DNA of 64,000 nucleotides from Paenibacillus barcinonensis (GTDB lineage: Bacteria > Bacillota > Bacilli > Paenibacillales > Paenibacillaceae), in the NCBI RefSeq assembly GCF_003217495.1, contig NZ_QJSW01000002.1:62001-126000 (forward strand), in the 5' to 3' direction. The notes under the pieces were generated by a model. The model was not told the DNA's origin, ran no database searches, and saw only the letters and a program-made list of their open reading frames with translations. A program made the position numbers and the translations under genes. This document shows, piece after piece, positions 56,203 through 64,000 of this stretch; position 1 is the stretch's first letter, and each line of letters begins with the position of its first letter.

Positions 56203-57072
56203 TTAACGACGATATGTAAAAATATCCTGCTGCTGCGCACGGTATTTACGATACCCCGCATAACTGAGCGCTGCCACAATGACTGAACTGATCATCAGAC
56301 CGGCAGCCCTTCGGTCAGGACCCTGCACAAAAGGGACAAAGGCGCTCTCATCCTTTTCGCGTCCAAACAGCTGGTTCACCAATTGCTCCCCGTGAGCAAT
56401 CATGCTCCTTAGCTGCGCAGCATCAGGCTGCTTTGCATGTGTCAGCCCCTTGATGTGAGATAGCCATGCATCCGTTTGTGCAATCTGATAGGGCTCGAGA
56501 CGAATCATCGCTGCTGGCCGAATCGTTTCATAATGCTGCTCAAGTACAAGATATCGCTTCGCCAGAATGGCAGCGCTCTGGTTTTGATTAGCCGCTAGTG
56601 ACAACGCGTCCAAGTCATCCTTCACAATTTTATAATATTGCAGCCAAAGCGGCTTCACCCGGTTAGCTAAACTGTCAGCAGCAAGCCTGAGCTTGGCCGA
56701 GGCCTCCTGAAGTAATTGTCTGTCTGCCTGTAGCTTGACCGAGGCCTCTTTGACTTCAACTACCGTTTCAGACAAAGCATGAATGCCCTCAACCGAGGTC
56801 TGACCTTCAAACGATATATGCTGCAAGCTGCTGCTAATCCTCGCAATACTTGCGCGCACTTCCTCCATATTATTTTCGAGTGCTCGGCGATATAATAGAG
56901 CAGCCTCTTCGTTTAGTTGTGAAATTGTATAATTGGAGGACAGTTGCGGGTTCCTGCTCGGATTGGATTCGACGCTTTGCGCGCATACTCTATATGTCAT
57001 ATTTGTCCAAAGCAGCAGAGCCATGAGTGATACGGCCAGTAGTCTCGCTTTACGCATGCTTGTTCTCTTCAT
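56203..57072 (-). CDS. ypjB: Sporulation-associated protein YpjB
   Basis: 289 aa from ATG 57072 with GGGAGG upstream. Signal sequence (LLAVSLMALLLWTNMTYRVC), long alpha-helical external region (~40-250), and a C-terminal membrane segment (GLMISSVIVAALSYAGY). Matches B. subtilis YpjB by layout and by position between ypjA and dapB-side genes. YpjB is reported as sporulation-linked; the mechanism is unknown. Confidence 0.85.
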   Translation of the reverse strand: MKRTSMRKARLLAVSLMALLLWTNMTYRVCAQSVESNPSRNPQLSSNYTISQLNEEAALLYRRALENNMEEVRASIARISSSLQHISFEGQTSVEGIHALSETVVEVKEASVKLQADRQLLQEASAKLRLAADSLANRVKPLWLQYYKIVKDDLDALSLAANQNQSAAILAKRYLVLEQHYETIRPAAMIRLEPYQIAQTDAWLSHIKGLTHAKQPDAAQLRSMIAHGEQLVNQLFGREKDESAFVPFVQGPDRRAAGLMISSVIVAALSYAGYRKYRAQQQDIFTYRR

Positions 57073-57138
57073 GGACATCCCTCCCACCATCAATGTATGG
57101 CACGGAGGGAACGATTAGAACAGGCTATGCATGTATCC

Positions 57139-57771
57139 TCAAGCTCTTTTGGCCTTCCTCAGTGCCAGCCACGCAGCGAGAATGCTGACGATGGTCAACG
57201 TAAACGTAAAATTACGAACGGCTTCTACGTGCTGGTAGAGCGCTGCAGGCAACCATGGAAAGATATCATATGTATAATCCATTGTATCATTCAGCAGTGT
57301 CCAGAGCCCCGCCACAATCAATGCTAACCAGCGGAAGCCAAAGAATCGTACATACATCAAAGCTTCAATGGCCATCGCACTGTGGGAAGCAATCAGCATC
57401 CAGTCCTGCCAGTGCTGCGCTCCTCCTTGAGACCAGCCCGCGAAGATAATAGCCACGGCCCACACCCCGTATTTCACAGAGGTTACCACAGCAAGAGCTT
57501 GAATGACATGCCCAATCCGCTGCAGGACAACCGACTTAGCAGGATACAGCACCCACAAAAGTGCTAATGTGAAAAACAGGCTTGCCGTCGGACTGTCCGG
57601 TACAAATACAATCTGCCATACCGGCTGCTGCGCAAGTGTCTGCTTCATTTGCTCTCCATACCAGAAATAGCCGTATACGGTGCCCAATGCATTACACCAG
57701 AACAATAGCCACAAAAAATACCGGTTTGTCAGAAACTCCTTGCTCCAAAAAAACGATAAAGCCACGTGCAT
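57139..57771 (-). CDS. ypjA: DUF1405 membrane protein YpjA
   Basis: 210 aa from ATG 57771 (AAGG four bases upstream). Six hydrophobic segments. Typical words: FWCNALGTVYGYFWYGEQM, FVPDSPTASLFFTLAL. Position next to qcrC as in B. subtilis. Function unknown. Confidence 0.88.
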   Translation of the reverse strand: MHVALSFFWSKEFLTNRYFLWLLFWCNALGTVYGYFWYGEQMKQTLAQQPVWQIVFVPDSPTASLFFTLALLWVLYPAKSVVLQRIGHVIQALAVVTSVKYGVWAVAIIFAGWSQGGAQHWQDWMLIASHSAMAIEALMYVRFFGFRWLALIVAGLWTLLNDTMDYTYDIFPWLPAALYQHVEAVRNFTFTLTIVSILAAWLALRKAKRA

Positions 57772-57824
57772 TGCACCTTCTTTCTTCATCATGGTAACCA
57801 ACTGCTGTTCATTACAAAAGACTT

Positions 57825-57862
57825 CAAAAAAACCTGATCGATAAACGATCAGGTTTTTTTAT
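57825..57862. terminator. Bidirectional-looking terminator after the qcr operon
   Basis: Stem AACCTGATCG (57831-57840) / CGATCAGGTT (57846-57855), 5-base loop, poly-T on both sides. Eleven bases past the qcrC stop. Confidence 0.93.
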
Positions 57863-57872
57863 TAATTTGATT

Positions 57873-58757
57873 TTACTGTTCTGCCTTCTGTTTCGCAAGC
57901 CATTCCGTAAGATGGATGATCTCGTCATCAGTAACACCTTGAGCAATAGCTTGGTCATACATTGGAGGCATTCCATTGTAGCCTTCTTTAACAATCGTCA
58001 CAATCTCTTCTTGGCTATGCTTGTCGCCAACACCTCGAAGAGAAGGCGCATTGCCCTGACCTTTCATATCGGCCGCGTGACAACCAATACATCCGGCTTT
58101 TTTGTACGTTTCCATCGCAGGATCATCTTTATCAACGATCGCGACCTCCTGCTGTTGTCCAGGTGCACTGGAAGTAGGCAACCCTTGCTCATGCTTCTCA
58201 AGCGCCTCTTCCTCCCGCTGAATATGCTCCGGCTTCTGTCCCGACGCTTCAAGCTCATGCTCGTAGTGAGTCCAAGCTACATTGGTCAGGTAGAACACGG
58301 AAATAACAGACAGCAGCATCAGGGCCGAAGCAATAGGACGTTTATAGAAACGCCGCTCTTTACCCGTGTCCAGGAAGGGAGCCAGCAGCAATGCTCCAAA
58401 AGCAACACCACTGACACCCAGCACGCCCAGCAGGACGTAATCTCCAGATGCGTAAGGATATTTCAAATACTGATACAGGAACAAAAAGTACCAGTCCGGC
58501 ATCGGAATAACCGATGCACTTGGATTGGCCGGATAGCCGAGAGGTGCAGGCTCCGAAATCGTCAGCACCAGAATACCGACCAGAACAACAACCCCTACCA
58601 TCCATTCCTTCAACAGAAAGTTAGGAATAAATGCTTCCGATTTGCCAGGATATGCCGTGTAATCAGGCGGAGTAATGAAACCCGACCCTTTGCGGACGCG
58701 TGAATCACCGACAAAGATTACCTTTTCCTCATCATTGTTTTTGTGCCCGTGAGCCAT
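57873..58757 (-). CDS. qcrC: Menaquinol:cytochrome c reductase cytochrome b/c subunit
   Basis: 294 aa, GGGAGGAAACGTA before the ATG. N-terminal half carries the subunit-IV-like membrane part (~50-165), C-terminal half a c-type cytochrome with haem motif CIGCH (~225) and a Met ligand further on. Part of the bc complex passing electrons from menaquinol to cytochrome c. Last gene of qcrABC. Confidence 0.96.
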   Translation of the reverse strand: MAHGHKNNDEEKVIFVGDSRVRKGSGFITPPDYTAYPGKSEAFIPNFLLKEWMVGVVVLVGILVLTISEPAPLGYPANPSASVIPMPDWYFLFLYQYLKYPYASGDYVLLGVLGVSGVAFGALLLAPFLDTGKERRFYKRPIASALMLLSVISVFYLTNVAWTHYEHELEASGQKPEHIQREEEALEKHEQGLPTSSAPGQQQEVAIVDKDDPAMETYKKAGCIGCHAADMKGQGNAPSLRGVGDKHSQEEIVTIVKEGYNGMPPMYDQAIAQGVTDDEIIHLTEWLAKQKAEQ

Positions 58758-58778
58758 TACGTTTCCTCCCTTCTTCGT

Positions 58779-59450
58779 TTATAGTGGTCCCGAAATGCCC
58801 TGTCTGCGGATCATAATAAAGTGTCCGACCAGAAGCACCAGAAGCACCGCAGGGAGGAAGAAGACGTGCAATGCGAAGAACCGTGTCAGTGTCTGTGCAC
58901 CAACAATTGTTCCCCCTTGCAAGAACTCCTTGATAATGGGGCCAAGCCAAGGCACTGTGTTGGCAATTTCCAGTGTTACTTTTGTTGCAAAGTAAGCTTT
59001 GTTATCCCAAGGCAACAAGTATCCTGTCAGACCCAGACCCAGCATGACGAAGAAAATCAACATGCCAACGACCCAATTCATTTCGCGCGGAGCCTTGTAA
59101 GAGCCTGTAAAGAATACACGCATCGTATGTAGGAACATCATGACGATAACCAGACTGGCCCCCCAATGGTGCATACCGCGAACAATCTGACCAAAAGCTA
59201 CCTTTGTCTGCAAATACTCTACACTTGCATAAGCATTAATAATATCTGGCACGTAGTACATCGTCAGGAACATCCCTGACAGAATCTGAATAACTGTAAT
59301 AAAGAACGTCAATCCGCCAAAACAATACACGAATGCGGAAAAGTGATGCGCCGGGTTTACATGCTCTGGCACTTCATGATCCGCAACGTCCCGCCAGATC
59401 GGCGTGATGTCAAGACGCTCGTCAATCCAGTCATAGACATTTTTAAACAT
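58779..59450 (-). CDS. qcrB: Menaquinol:cytochrome c reductase cytochrome b subunit
   Basis: 223 aa, cytochrome b6 length. Four membrane helices with the His pairs that hold two haems (MHHWGASLVIVMMFLHTMR, and the C-terminal RFFALHVFFLPAVLLVL). GGAGG lies 11 bases before the ATG. Middle gene of the operon. Confidence 0.97.
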   Translation of the reverse strand: MFKNVYDWIDERLDITPIWRDVADHEVPEHVNPAHHFSAFVYCFGGLTFFITVIQILSGMFLTMYYVPDIINAYASVEYLQTKVAFGQIVRGMHHWGASLVIVMMFLHTMRVFFTGSYKAPREMNWVVGMLIFFVMLGLGLTGYLLPWDNKAYFATKVTLEIANTVPWLGPIIKEFLQGGTIVGAQTLTRFFALHVFFLPAVLLVLLVGHFIMIRRQGISGPL

Positions 59451-59465
59451 CTGCGTTCACGCCTC

Positions 59466-60008
59466 CTATTTCACTCGGGTGTTCGGAACAATCTCGCCCA
59501 GATAAACCCAGCCTTGTTCTTCCTTAACCACATATTCATCCAGCGGTTTCGGGGCTACGGCAAGATTCTTGCCTTCCTTGTCATAGTGCGCGCCATGACA
59601 TGGACAATGGTACTCATTCGGATAATTTTTGTCGCTGTTCCAGCCTACTGTACATCCCAGATGTTTGCAGATTGGGGAAAGCGCATAAATTTTCCCTTGC
59701 TCGTCCTTACGAATCCAGGCCACCAGCGATGCATTGCTCAAATACCATCCATCCTGCTGTTTCAGTTCAAACGTAAATTCTTGAGGTTCATTCGTAATTT
59801 TGCTGATTTCAGCCACTTTGACAGAGGTTCCTTCTCCCTTGTGCTGCAAAATCGGGTCCACCGCAAAACGGACCATAGGAAGAATTGCACCGGCGGCCAT
59901 GTAGGCTGTAGCTCCACCAAGCGTGTACGTCAAAAACTGCCTGCGCGACATTTCCAATCTGCTTGGCGGTTTAATCGAGGCTTCGTGCTGGTCATGCTCA
60001 CTGCTCAT
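59466..60008 (-). CDS. qcrA: Menaquinol:cytochrome c reductase Rieske iron-sulfur subunit
   Basis: 180 aa. A twin-Arg-like/anchor N-terminal region (MSRRQFLTYTLGGATAYMAA) and a Rieske domain with 2Fe-2S ligands CKHLGC and CPCHG. First gene of qcrABC, GGAG five bases before the ATG. The upstream region holds a weak partial Fur-like sequence that I do not count as a site. Confidence 0.97.
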   Translation of the reverse strand: MSSEHDQHEASIKPPSRLEMSRRQFLTYTLGGATAYMAAGAILPMVRFAVDPILQHKGEGTSVKVAEISKITNEPQEFTFELKQQDGWYLSNASLVAWIRKDEQGKIYALSPICKHLGCTVGWNSDKNYPNEYHCPCHGAHYDKEGKNLAVAPKPLDEYVVKEEQGWVYLGEIVPNTRVK

Positions 60009-60201
60009 ACTGTCTCCAACCCCCTTTGTCAGCCAACTCTCTCAATCGTTTTCATTATCATAAATTCCACGACTTACTAGAACATACATAATCATATAGT
60101 AGCCCTAGAACACCGTCAAGAATTTGTCACACATTTTTAAGGTTGAATTGTAAGCGTTGTTAAAAAACTGTTGGAAAATTGTCACATTTGTCATAAAGGC
60201 G

Positions 60202-60624
60202 TCACTTTTTCCACAAATCCCGAATACACTCTCCCACATGGCGAGGAATCGACTCGCGTTCCATCTGTTGGAGCAGATCCTGTTGACTCAATAGCAAGTC
60301 TGCATTGGGAATTTCCACCCCCGAAAAAGAACCATCCGCTGACATAATGACCACATATTTGAATCCTGAAGCTTTCAGCTCAGACGACAAGGTATTTAAT
60401 GTCATTGACATTTCTGTACTTATGTAATGATAGGCTGGATAAGTCATAATTCTGCCTTTGAACGGAATTTCTACTGTGTCTAAGAAATCTCTCAGCCTCT
60501 CCAATGCTTCCGTCGCTTCGACTGGTGATTGTTGACCGCTCATAGCCGTGAACGGAACAAGGCATGTATCCAGATATAGCTGCAGTTCTGCCCAGCTGTT
60601 GTGATTCATCTCACTGAATTTCAA
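60202..60624 (-). CDS. ypiF: YpiF/DUF2487-family protein
   Basis: 140 aa, soluble. Typical start FSEMNHNSWAELQLYLDTCL and VEIPFKGRIMTYPAYHY. Same position just upstream of qcrA as in B. subtilis. Function unknown. Separated by 193 bp from qcrA. Confidence 0.85.
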   Translation of the reverse strand: MKFSEMNHNSWAELQLYLDTCLVPFTAMSGQQSPVEATEALERLRDFLDTVEIPFKGRIMTYPAYHYISTEMSMTLNTLSSELKASGFKYVVIMSADGSFSGVEIPNADLLLSQQDLLQQMERESIPRHVGECIRDLWKK

Positions 60625-60720
60625 TTCCCTTTATCCCCTTCCTATCCATTTTATTCCCATATTATATATGAGCATATGTTATAAAGCCAGATATTCATTG
60701 GATTATCAATGACAGATTTA

Positions 60721-60750
60721 AAAAAAGAATGCGCGGTTGCGCATTCTTTT
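60721..60750 (-). terminator. Terminator after the IDEAL-domain gene
   Basis: Stem AAAAGAATGCGC (60723-60734) / GCGCATTCTTTT (60739-60750), 4-base loop, U-run on the minus strand. Confidence 0.9.
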
Positions 60751-60789
60751 GGTTCAGCATACATTGTATATGTTCCGTTCATTGATCCA

Positions 60790-60969
60790 TTAATTGATCG
60801 CCTTCAGTTCATCCGTCAGACTCCGGAAAGCTACTTCGTCTCCGGTAGCTAACGCTTTGTCGATTTCCAAATAAAGCTTCTCGCTGCGCTGCTTGCGAAG
60901 CGCCTCGTCCCAGACCATCTCGGCCGCCAGCCCCAACATGACTTCATACGTAACTTTCATTTTATCCAA
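60790..60969 (-). CDS. Small IDEAL-domain protein
   Basis: 59 aa, translated by hand from TTG 60969; GGAGGTG lies seven bases upstream. An ATG three codons further in is the alternative but sits too far from that site. The C-terminal half (LYLEIDKALATGDEVAFRSL) matches the IDEAL motif seen at the end of B. subtilis YpiB and in several small Bacillota proteins. It lies where ypiB would be (next to ypiF), so it may be the remnant or core of that gene. Role unknown. Confidence 0.8.
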   Translation of the reverse strand: MDKMKVTYEVMLGLAAEMVWDEALRKQRSEKLYLEIDKALATGDEVAFRSLTDELKAIN

Positions 60970-60992
60970 TAGGATGCACCTCCAAAACGGAT

Positions 60993-61499
60993 TTAAGAGC
61001 TCCTATATTCTCTTCCTTTGATCACATAACCAAGTGTAGTTCTCGACATTCGCTGCAGATCAGCTTCAGTCAATTCTCGAATCACTTTGGCTGGTGTGCC
61101 CAAAGCGAGCGTATAGGGCGGAATTTTACTATTTTCAGTAACGACAGAGCCGGCACCGATCAGTGAGAATTCACCGATTTCAGCCCCATTCAGCAGAATA
61201 GCCCCCATGCCAATCAATGATCCAGTGCCGATGCTGCATCCATGAATGATTGCAGCATGTCCTACGGAAACATCGTCTCCAAGCACTAAAGGCTGATCGG
61301 TATTAACGTGCCCTACAGCATTATCTTGAATATTGCAGCGCTTTCCAATGATGATAGGAGCCAGATCAGCCCGCAGGACTGCATTGAACCAGACGGAAGA
61401 TTCTTCTCCCATTCGCAAGTCACCTATCAATTTCGAGCCTTCAGCCATGTATATTGAAGGATGTAGCTGCGGTTGTTTACCTTGATATGAAATTATCAT
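60993..61499 (-). CDS. Gamma-carbonic-anhydrase-like hexapeptide protein
   Basis: 168 aa from ATG 61499 with AAGGAG seven bases upstream; in-frame starts upstream extend into the preceding gene. Left-handed beta-helix of hexapeptide repeats, with zinc His in GHVNTD and VGHAAIIHGC. Family members (YrdA, PaaY, YtoA) bind metals, some with carbonic anhydrase activity. Followed after 23 bp by the IDEAL gene. Confidence 0.9.
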   Translation of the reverse strand: MIISYQGKQPQLHPSIYMAEGSKLIGDLRMGEESSVWFNAVLRADLAPIIIGKRCNIQDNAVGHVNTDQPLVLGDDVSVGHAAIIHGCSIGTGSLIGMGAILLNGAEIGEFSLIGAGSVVTENSKIPPYTLALGTPAKVIRELTEADLQRMSRTTLGYVIKGREYRSS

Positions 61500-61542
61500 C
61501 GTATCACTCCTTAATTTGGGAGTGATTCTAACAACTTGTCCC

Positions 61543-62661
61543 TCACTTGTCAAACAAAATCGGCTTGACATCCCCCGAGATGGAGCGGCAGGAAGCCGCA
61601 AGCTTTGAACCCCAGGCTGTCATCTGCACCGTTCTTCCTTGCTCATGCTCACCTGAACGAACCAATCCGAGATGCATCATCATTTTAATCACTCGCTTGT
61701 CATAGATATCTTCTGCTGTATCGTAATAGAAGGGCTGAATGAACGGTCCAATTTGCTGAAAGAGCGATTCGATTGTAGACCATTCAGCCGCACACTCCCC
61801 CGTCCAATACACGATCGAGGACAGATTGGGAACAGCGCCTTTATAAACTCTTAACCAAAACCGAAAAAGCTGTATCATTTCGGCCGTTTTATCCGCAACC
61901 AGCTTTTCTTCCCCCGCCGCTGTCATTCTTAGAACCCCCTGATCTTCCCGAATGAGCCGGTGATGAAATGCGTAATCGTACACCAGTGCAAAGCGGTCTG
62001 GATAGTCCTTGAACGAGCGGCCATATCCGAATCGCCATCCACCTCTACCTACCAACTCTTCAGAGATATGCAGATGCTCCATCACTTGCTGTTGCGAACG
62101 ACGGTACATCATGCCTTCCGCATTAACTGCGACTTCGTGTTGCTGCACAAATCTCAGAAAAAGCTTCAAATCCTCGGCCATCAGATGATATTCTTCACGA
62201 TATATGGCTGGTTCTGACGTTTTGGTGATGCCGGCTCGTAAATGCGCTGATAATACATCTCTAAATCTTAACTTCAAATCTTGAGGTACTTGATAGAGGT
62301 ATTTTGTCTGCTGCGTAGTGCCACTGAACAACCAACCGCTTTTGGTAAAGCGAAGGATCAGATCACGCGGACTCGCACCAGCCTCACTCTCCTTCTTGTC
62401 CATAGATTGACGGGCTATGGCGATGAGCTCCTCCATGCCGTAATACTGGCGGGGATCAAATAACAGGTTGTTAAGAAACCGCTGGTCTGCCTGAGTTAGC
62501 TGTCTTACCTGGTTCTCAAAGAAAGGCTTGCTGCCCAATGTGGTGAGTATGCTCTGGATGAGTTCATGTTTGGAGTTGGGCTTACATTCACATTGATAGT
62601 GATCTGCTATTCGATTAAGCTGGCCAATATCAGCAAAGGTTAGCATATCTGCTAGATTCAT
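61543..62661 (-). CDS. Uncharacterised 372-residue protein
   Basis: Start chosen at ATG 62661 (MNLADMLTFADIGQLNRIAD); a longer form to 62754 has no ribosome site. Soluble and mostly helical; residues ~5-45 look like a small helical DNA-binding-like fold (CKPNSKHELIQSILTTLG), and the middle has winged-helix-like stretches. 43 bp ahead of the gamma-carbonic-anhydrase-like gene. I do not recognise the family; a helicase-associated or regulatory role is conceivable but unsupported. Confidence 0.75.
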   Translation of the reverse strand: MNLADMLTFADIGQLNRIADHYQCECKPNSKHELIQSILTTLGSKPFFENQVRQLTQADQRFLNNLLFDPRQYYGMEELIAIARQSMDKKESEAGASPRDLILRFTKSGWLFSGTTQQTKYLYQVPQDLKLRFRDVLSAHLRAGITKTSEPAIYREEYHLMAEDLKLFLRFVQQHEVAVNAEGMMYRRSQQQVMEHLHISEELVGRGGWRFGYGRSFKDYPDRFALVYDYAFHHRLIREDQGVLRMTAAGEEKLVADKTAEMIQLFRFWLRVYKGAVPNLSSIVYWTGECAAEWSTIESLFQQIGPFIQPFYYDTAEDIYDKRVIKMMMHLGLVRSGEHEQGRTVQMTAWGSKLAASCRSISGDVKPILFDK

Positions 62662-62869
62662 GGGTCCATCGCCTCGCCCGTTCACTGCTTTCGGCTGCTG
62701 ATTAAGGCCTGAAACAGTGTGGTTTTGTAAACATCGTTGACGGATTCTCCACAATCTAAACCTCTTTTTGCGATTTTTTTTGATTTATCTTATTCTATGC
62801 TTGAGACTATTTGATCAGAAGAAAAAGAAGAGTTATTCCACTGTTCTAGAGCCTCCCCTTAAAAAAGTA

Positions 62870-62906
62870 TAAAAAAAACAACCTGAGGTTTATCACTCAG
62901 ATTGTT
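62870..62906 (-). terminator. Terminator overlapping the end of the histidine phosphatase gene
   Basis: Stem AACAACCTGAG (62877-62887) / CTCAGaTTGTT (62896-62906) followed by an eight-base U-run on the minus strand. The stop codon is within the loop/stem. Confidence 0.85.
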
Positions 62907-63498
62907 CGACAGTGTCCATAGACAAATGTTTTGTGCAATTATATAGGATTGGAATCCACTCATCAACCTTCTGCTCCAGAATGGTCAACGACAAATTACC
63001 AATTCGTTCCGTGTACTTATCTTGGAATAACGCGGTTAACAGATTGGCAAGAAGTGCACCATGCGTCACAATAAGTACATTTTCTTGCCCATGGGAAGAC
63101 CATAAATCATGCAAAAAAGCCATTGCACGCGCTTGAATATCCGCAATACGCTCCTGCCCTAAATCGAGGGTGTCCCAGGACTCCCCGAAGCGTTTAACTC
63201 GTTCCTCTGCTGTAAGCCCCTCAATCTGACCGAAGCCTCTTTCCTTCAAGCGGCCATCCGGTTCAAGCATCGGTACCTGAAGCAAACTTGAGAGGATCTC
63301 CCCTGTCTCCTGAGCTCTGGATAAGCCACTTGTAATAATATGATCCCAATGGTAGTCTTCGGACTGCAAACGGCTCCCAAGGCGCTCGGCCTGCATGCGA
63401 CCTTCCCTATTTAAAGGAATATCCGTCTGACCTTGTATCCGCCCAGCAGCATTCCAATCTGTGAGACCATGACGAACAAGTCCGATCCGCACGTTCAT
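62893..63498 (-). CDS. Histidine phosphatase family protein (phosphoglycerate-mutase-like)
   Basis: 201 aa. RHG motif with the catalytic His (IGLVRHGLTDWNAAG), phosphate-binding Arg in SGLSRAQETGEIL, Glu in ERGFGQIEG, second His in LIVTHGALLANLL. Cofactor-independent substrate range is broad in this family (sugar phosphates, alpha-ribazole phosphate); the substrate is unknown. Confidence 0.9.
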   Translation of the reverse strand: MNVRIGLVRHGLTDWNAAGRIQGQTDIPLNREGRMQAERLGSRLQSEDYHWDHIITSGLSRAQETGEILSSLLQVPMLEPDGRLKERGFGQIEGLTAEERVKRFGESWDTLDLGQERIADIQARAMAFLHDLWSSHGQENVLIVTHGALLANLLTALFQDKYTERIGNLSLTILEQKVDEWIPILYNCTKHLSMDTVEQSE

Positions 63499-63537
63499 CC
63501 CTCATTTCTTCACACGGCAAACGTAAGGCTGAAATAC

Positions 63538-64000
63538 CTATGCACGCACACCCTGTTTACGTTTATTCGTTGATCGATGCATGCGGCCAAGTGAATACAA
63601 AGCCATGCCGATAGCAAGTAATGACAGTCCCATCCAATACTCTGGATAAGTAGGAGCCATACTTACAACAAAGGGCTCGATAATACTGCCCTTATCTGCT
63701 TGTGGAATGTTGTACTGGTACAATCCTGAAGCAGAAGATTTACTTCCAGCAACTGCTGTCTCAAGTATGCCCGTTGTTACAACATTCGATTTCTCAGCCT
63801 CTGACACCTCTGGCTTAAACATCGCCATGTACAGAAAACTGCAGAGAAAAATAGCCAGGAATGCTGCGATCCAGAGTGACATATGTTTACGGATCGCCGC
63901 AGAGAAACGATTAACCTTTGCCTCTTCCGGCAATAGCCATGGAGACTCCGCGTATATACGGTCCATAACATTACGGTTGACTCTCTCTGCCTGTTGTTCG
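63538..64000 (-). CDS. Single/double-pass membrane protein, anti-sigma-like, N-terminus cut by window edge
   Basis: The frame is open from 63538 to the right edge: upstream of ATG 63966 it continues with codons for EQQAERVNRNV, so the gene very likely starts outside. Two membrane segments (WIAAFLAIFLCSFLYMAMF and YWMGLSLLAIGMALYSLG) flank an outer loop. The VNRNVMDRIY stretch before the first membrane segment resembles the corresponding part of membrane anti-sigma factors. Identity not certain; a form starting at 63966 (142 aa) is possible. Confidence 0.65.
   Translation of the reverse strand, partial: EQQAERVNRNVMDRIYAESPWLLPEEAKVNRFSAAIRKHMSLWIAAFLAIFLCSFLYMAMFKPEVSEAEKSNVVTTGILETAVAGSKSSASGLYQYNIPQADKGSIIEPFVVSMAPTYPEYWMGLSLLAIGMALYSLGRMHRSTNKRKQGVRA

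Noticed and set aside
60039-60060. Partial Fur-like sequence upstream of qcrA
   Set aside because: Only about 13 of 19 consensus positions match, mainly one half-site; too weak to call.

Overview
The window looks like a chromosome segment from a Bacillota bacterium of the Paenibacillaceae, most likely a Paenibacillus. This is an inference. It rests on close gene-order agreement with the Bacillus subtilis qcr-ypj-dapB-bsh-cca-birA-pan-dinG-asnS-dnaD region, AGGAGG-type ribosome sites almost everywhere, a moderate GC content, menaquinol:cytochrome c reductase and bacillithiol genes, sporulation-related genes (ypjB, a GerMN lipoprotein), a T-box leader, and an SLH-domain surface protein next to paired cell-wall amidases. 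Most genes lie on the minus strand; one block (20.4-30.0 kb) runs mainly on the plus strand.

Left part (1-17.5 kb, minus strand). A truncated AraC-type regulator with a fused metal-chelate-binding-protein-like domain is followed by a two-gene heterodimeric ABC exporter with one degenerate ATP site. Next come a double-GTPase bacterial dynamin (DynA type), endonuclease III with a small partner gene, a 912-residue SLH protein made of many small beta repeats, a GerMN lipoprotein whose stop codon sits at the edge of a MITE-like element, and two paralogous N-acetylmuramoyl-L-alanine amidases.

Middle part (17.6-32.7 kb). leuCD (minus) is divergent from a LysR-type regulator. The space between them holds a perfect LysR-type palindrome and a strong Fur-box match. 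A methionine-salvage cluster (mtnU, mtnE, mtnW, mtnX, mtnB) is split by proBAC. proBAC is preceded by a proline-type T-box, and proC overlaps mtnW, so proline biosynthesis and half of methionine salvage appear to form one transcript. A sigma/anti-sigma/membrane-protein operon follows, whose ECF sigma factor appears to start at an AUU codon.

Right part (32.7-64 kb, nearly all minus strand). This is the conserved housekeeping block: dnaD, asnS, ackA with a 3-hydroxyacyl-CoA dehydrogenase, an FtsH-like membrane AAA+ metalloprotease with a small anchored partner, a YpmB-like protein, an MTA/SAH deaminase, rex, dinG, a TPR protein, panBCD (with an attenuator-like terminator in the leader), birA, cca, bshA, bshB1, mgsA, dapB, a TPR protein, a MazG-like pyrophosphohydrolase, a YitT-family membrane protein (plus strand), ypjB, ypjA, qcrCBA, ypiF, an IDEAL-domain protein, a gamma-carbonic-anhydrase-like protein, an unknown 372-residue protein, a histidine phosphatase, and a truncated anti-sigma-like membrane protein at the right edge.

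No rRNA, tRNA, CRISPR array, prophage or transposase gene was recognised. The most interesting signals are regulatory: the leuC/LysR intergenic Fur box, the T-box linking proline to methionine salvage, the panB leader attenuator, and the AUU-start sigma factor.
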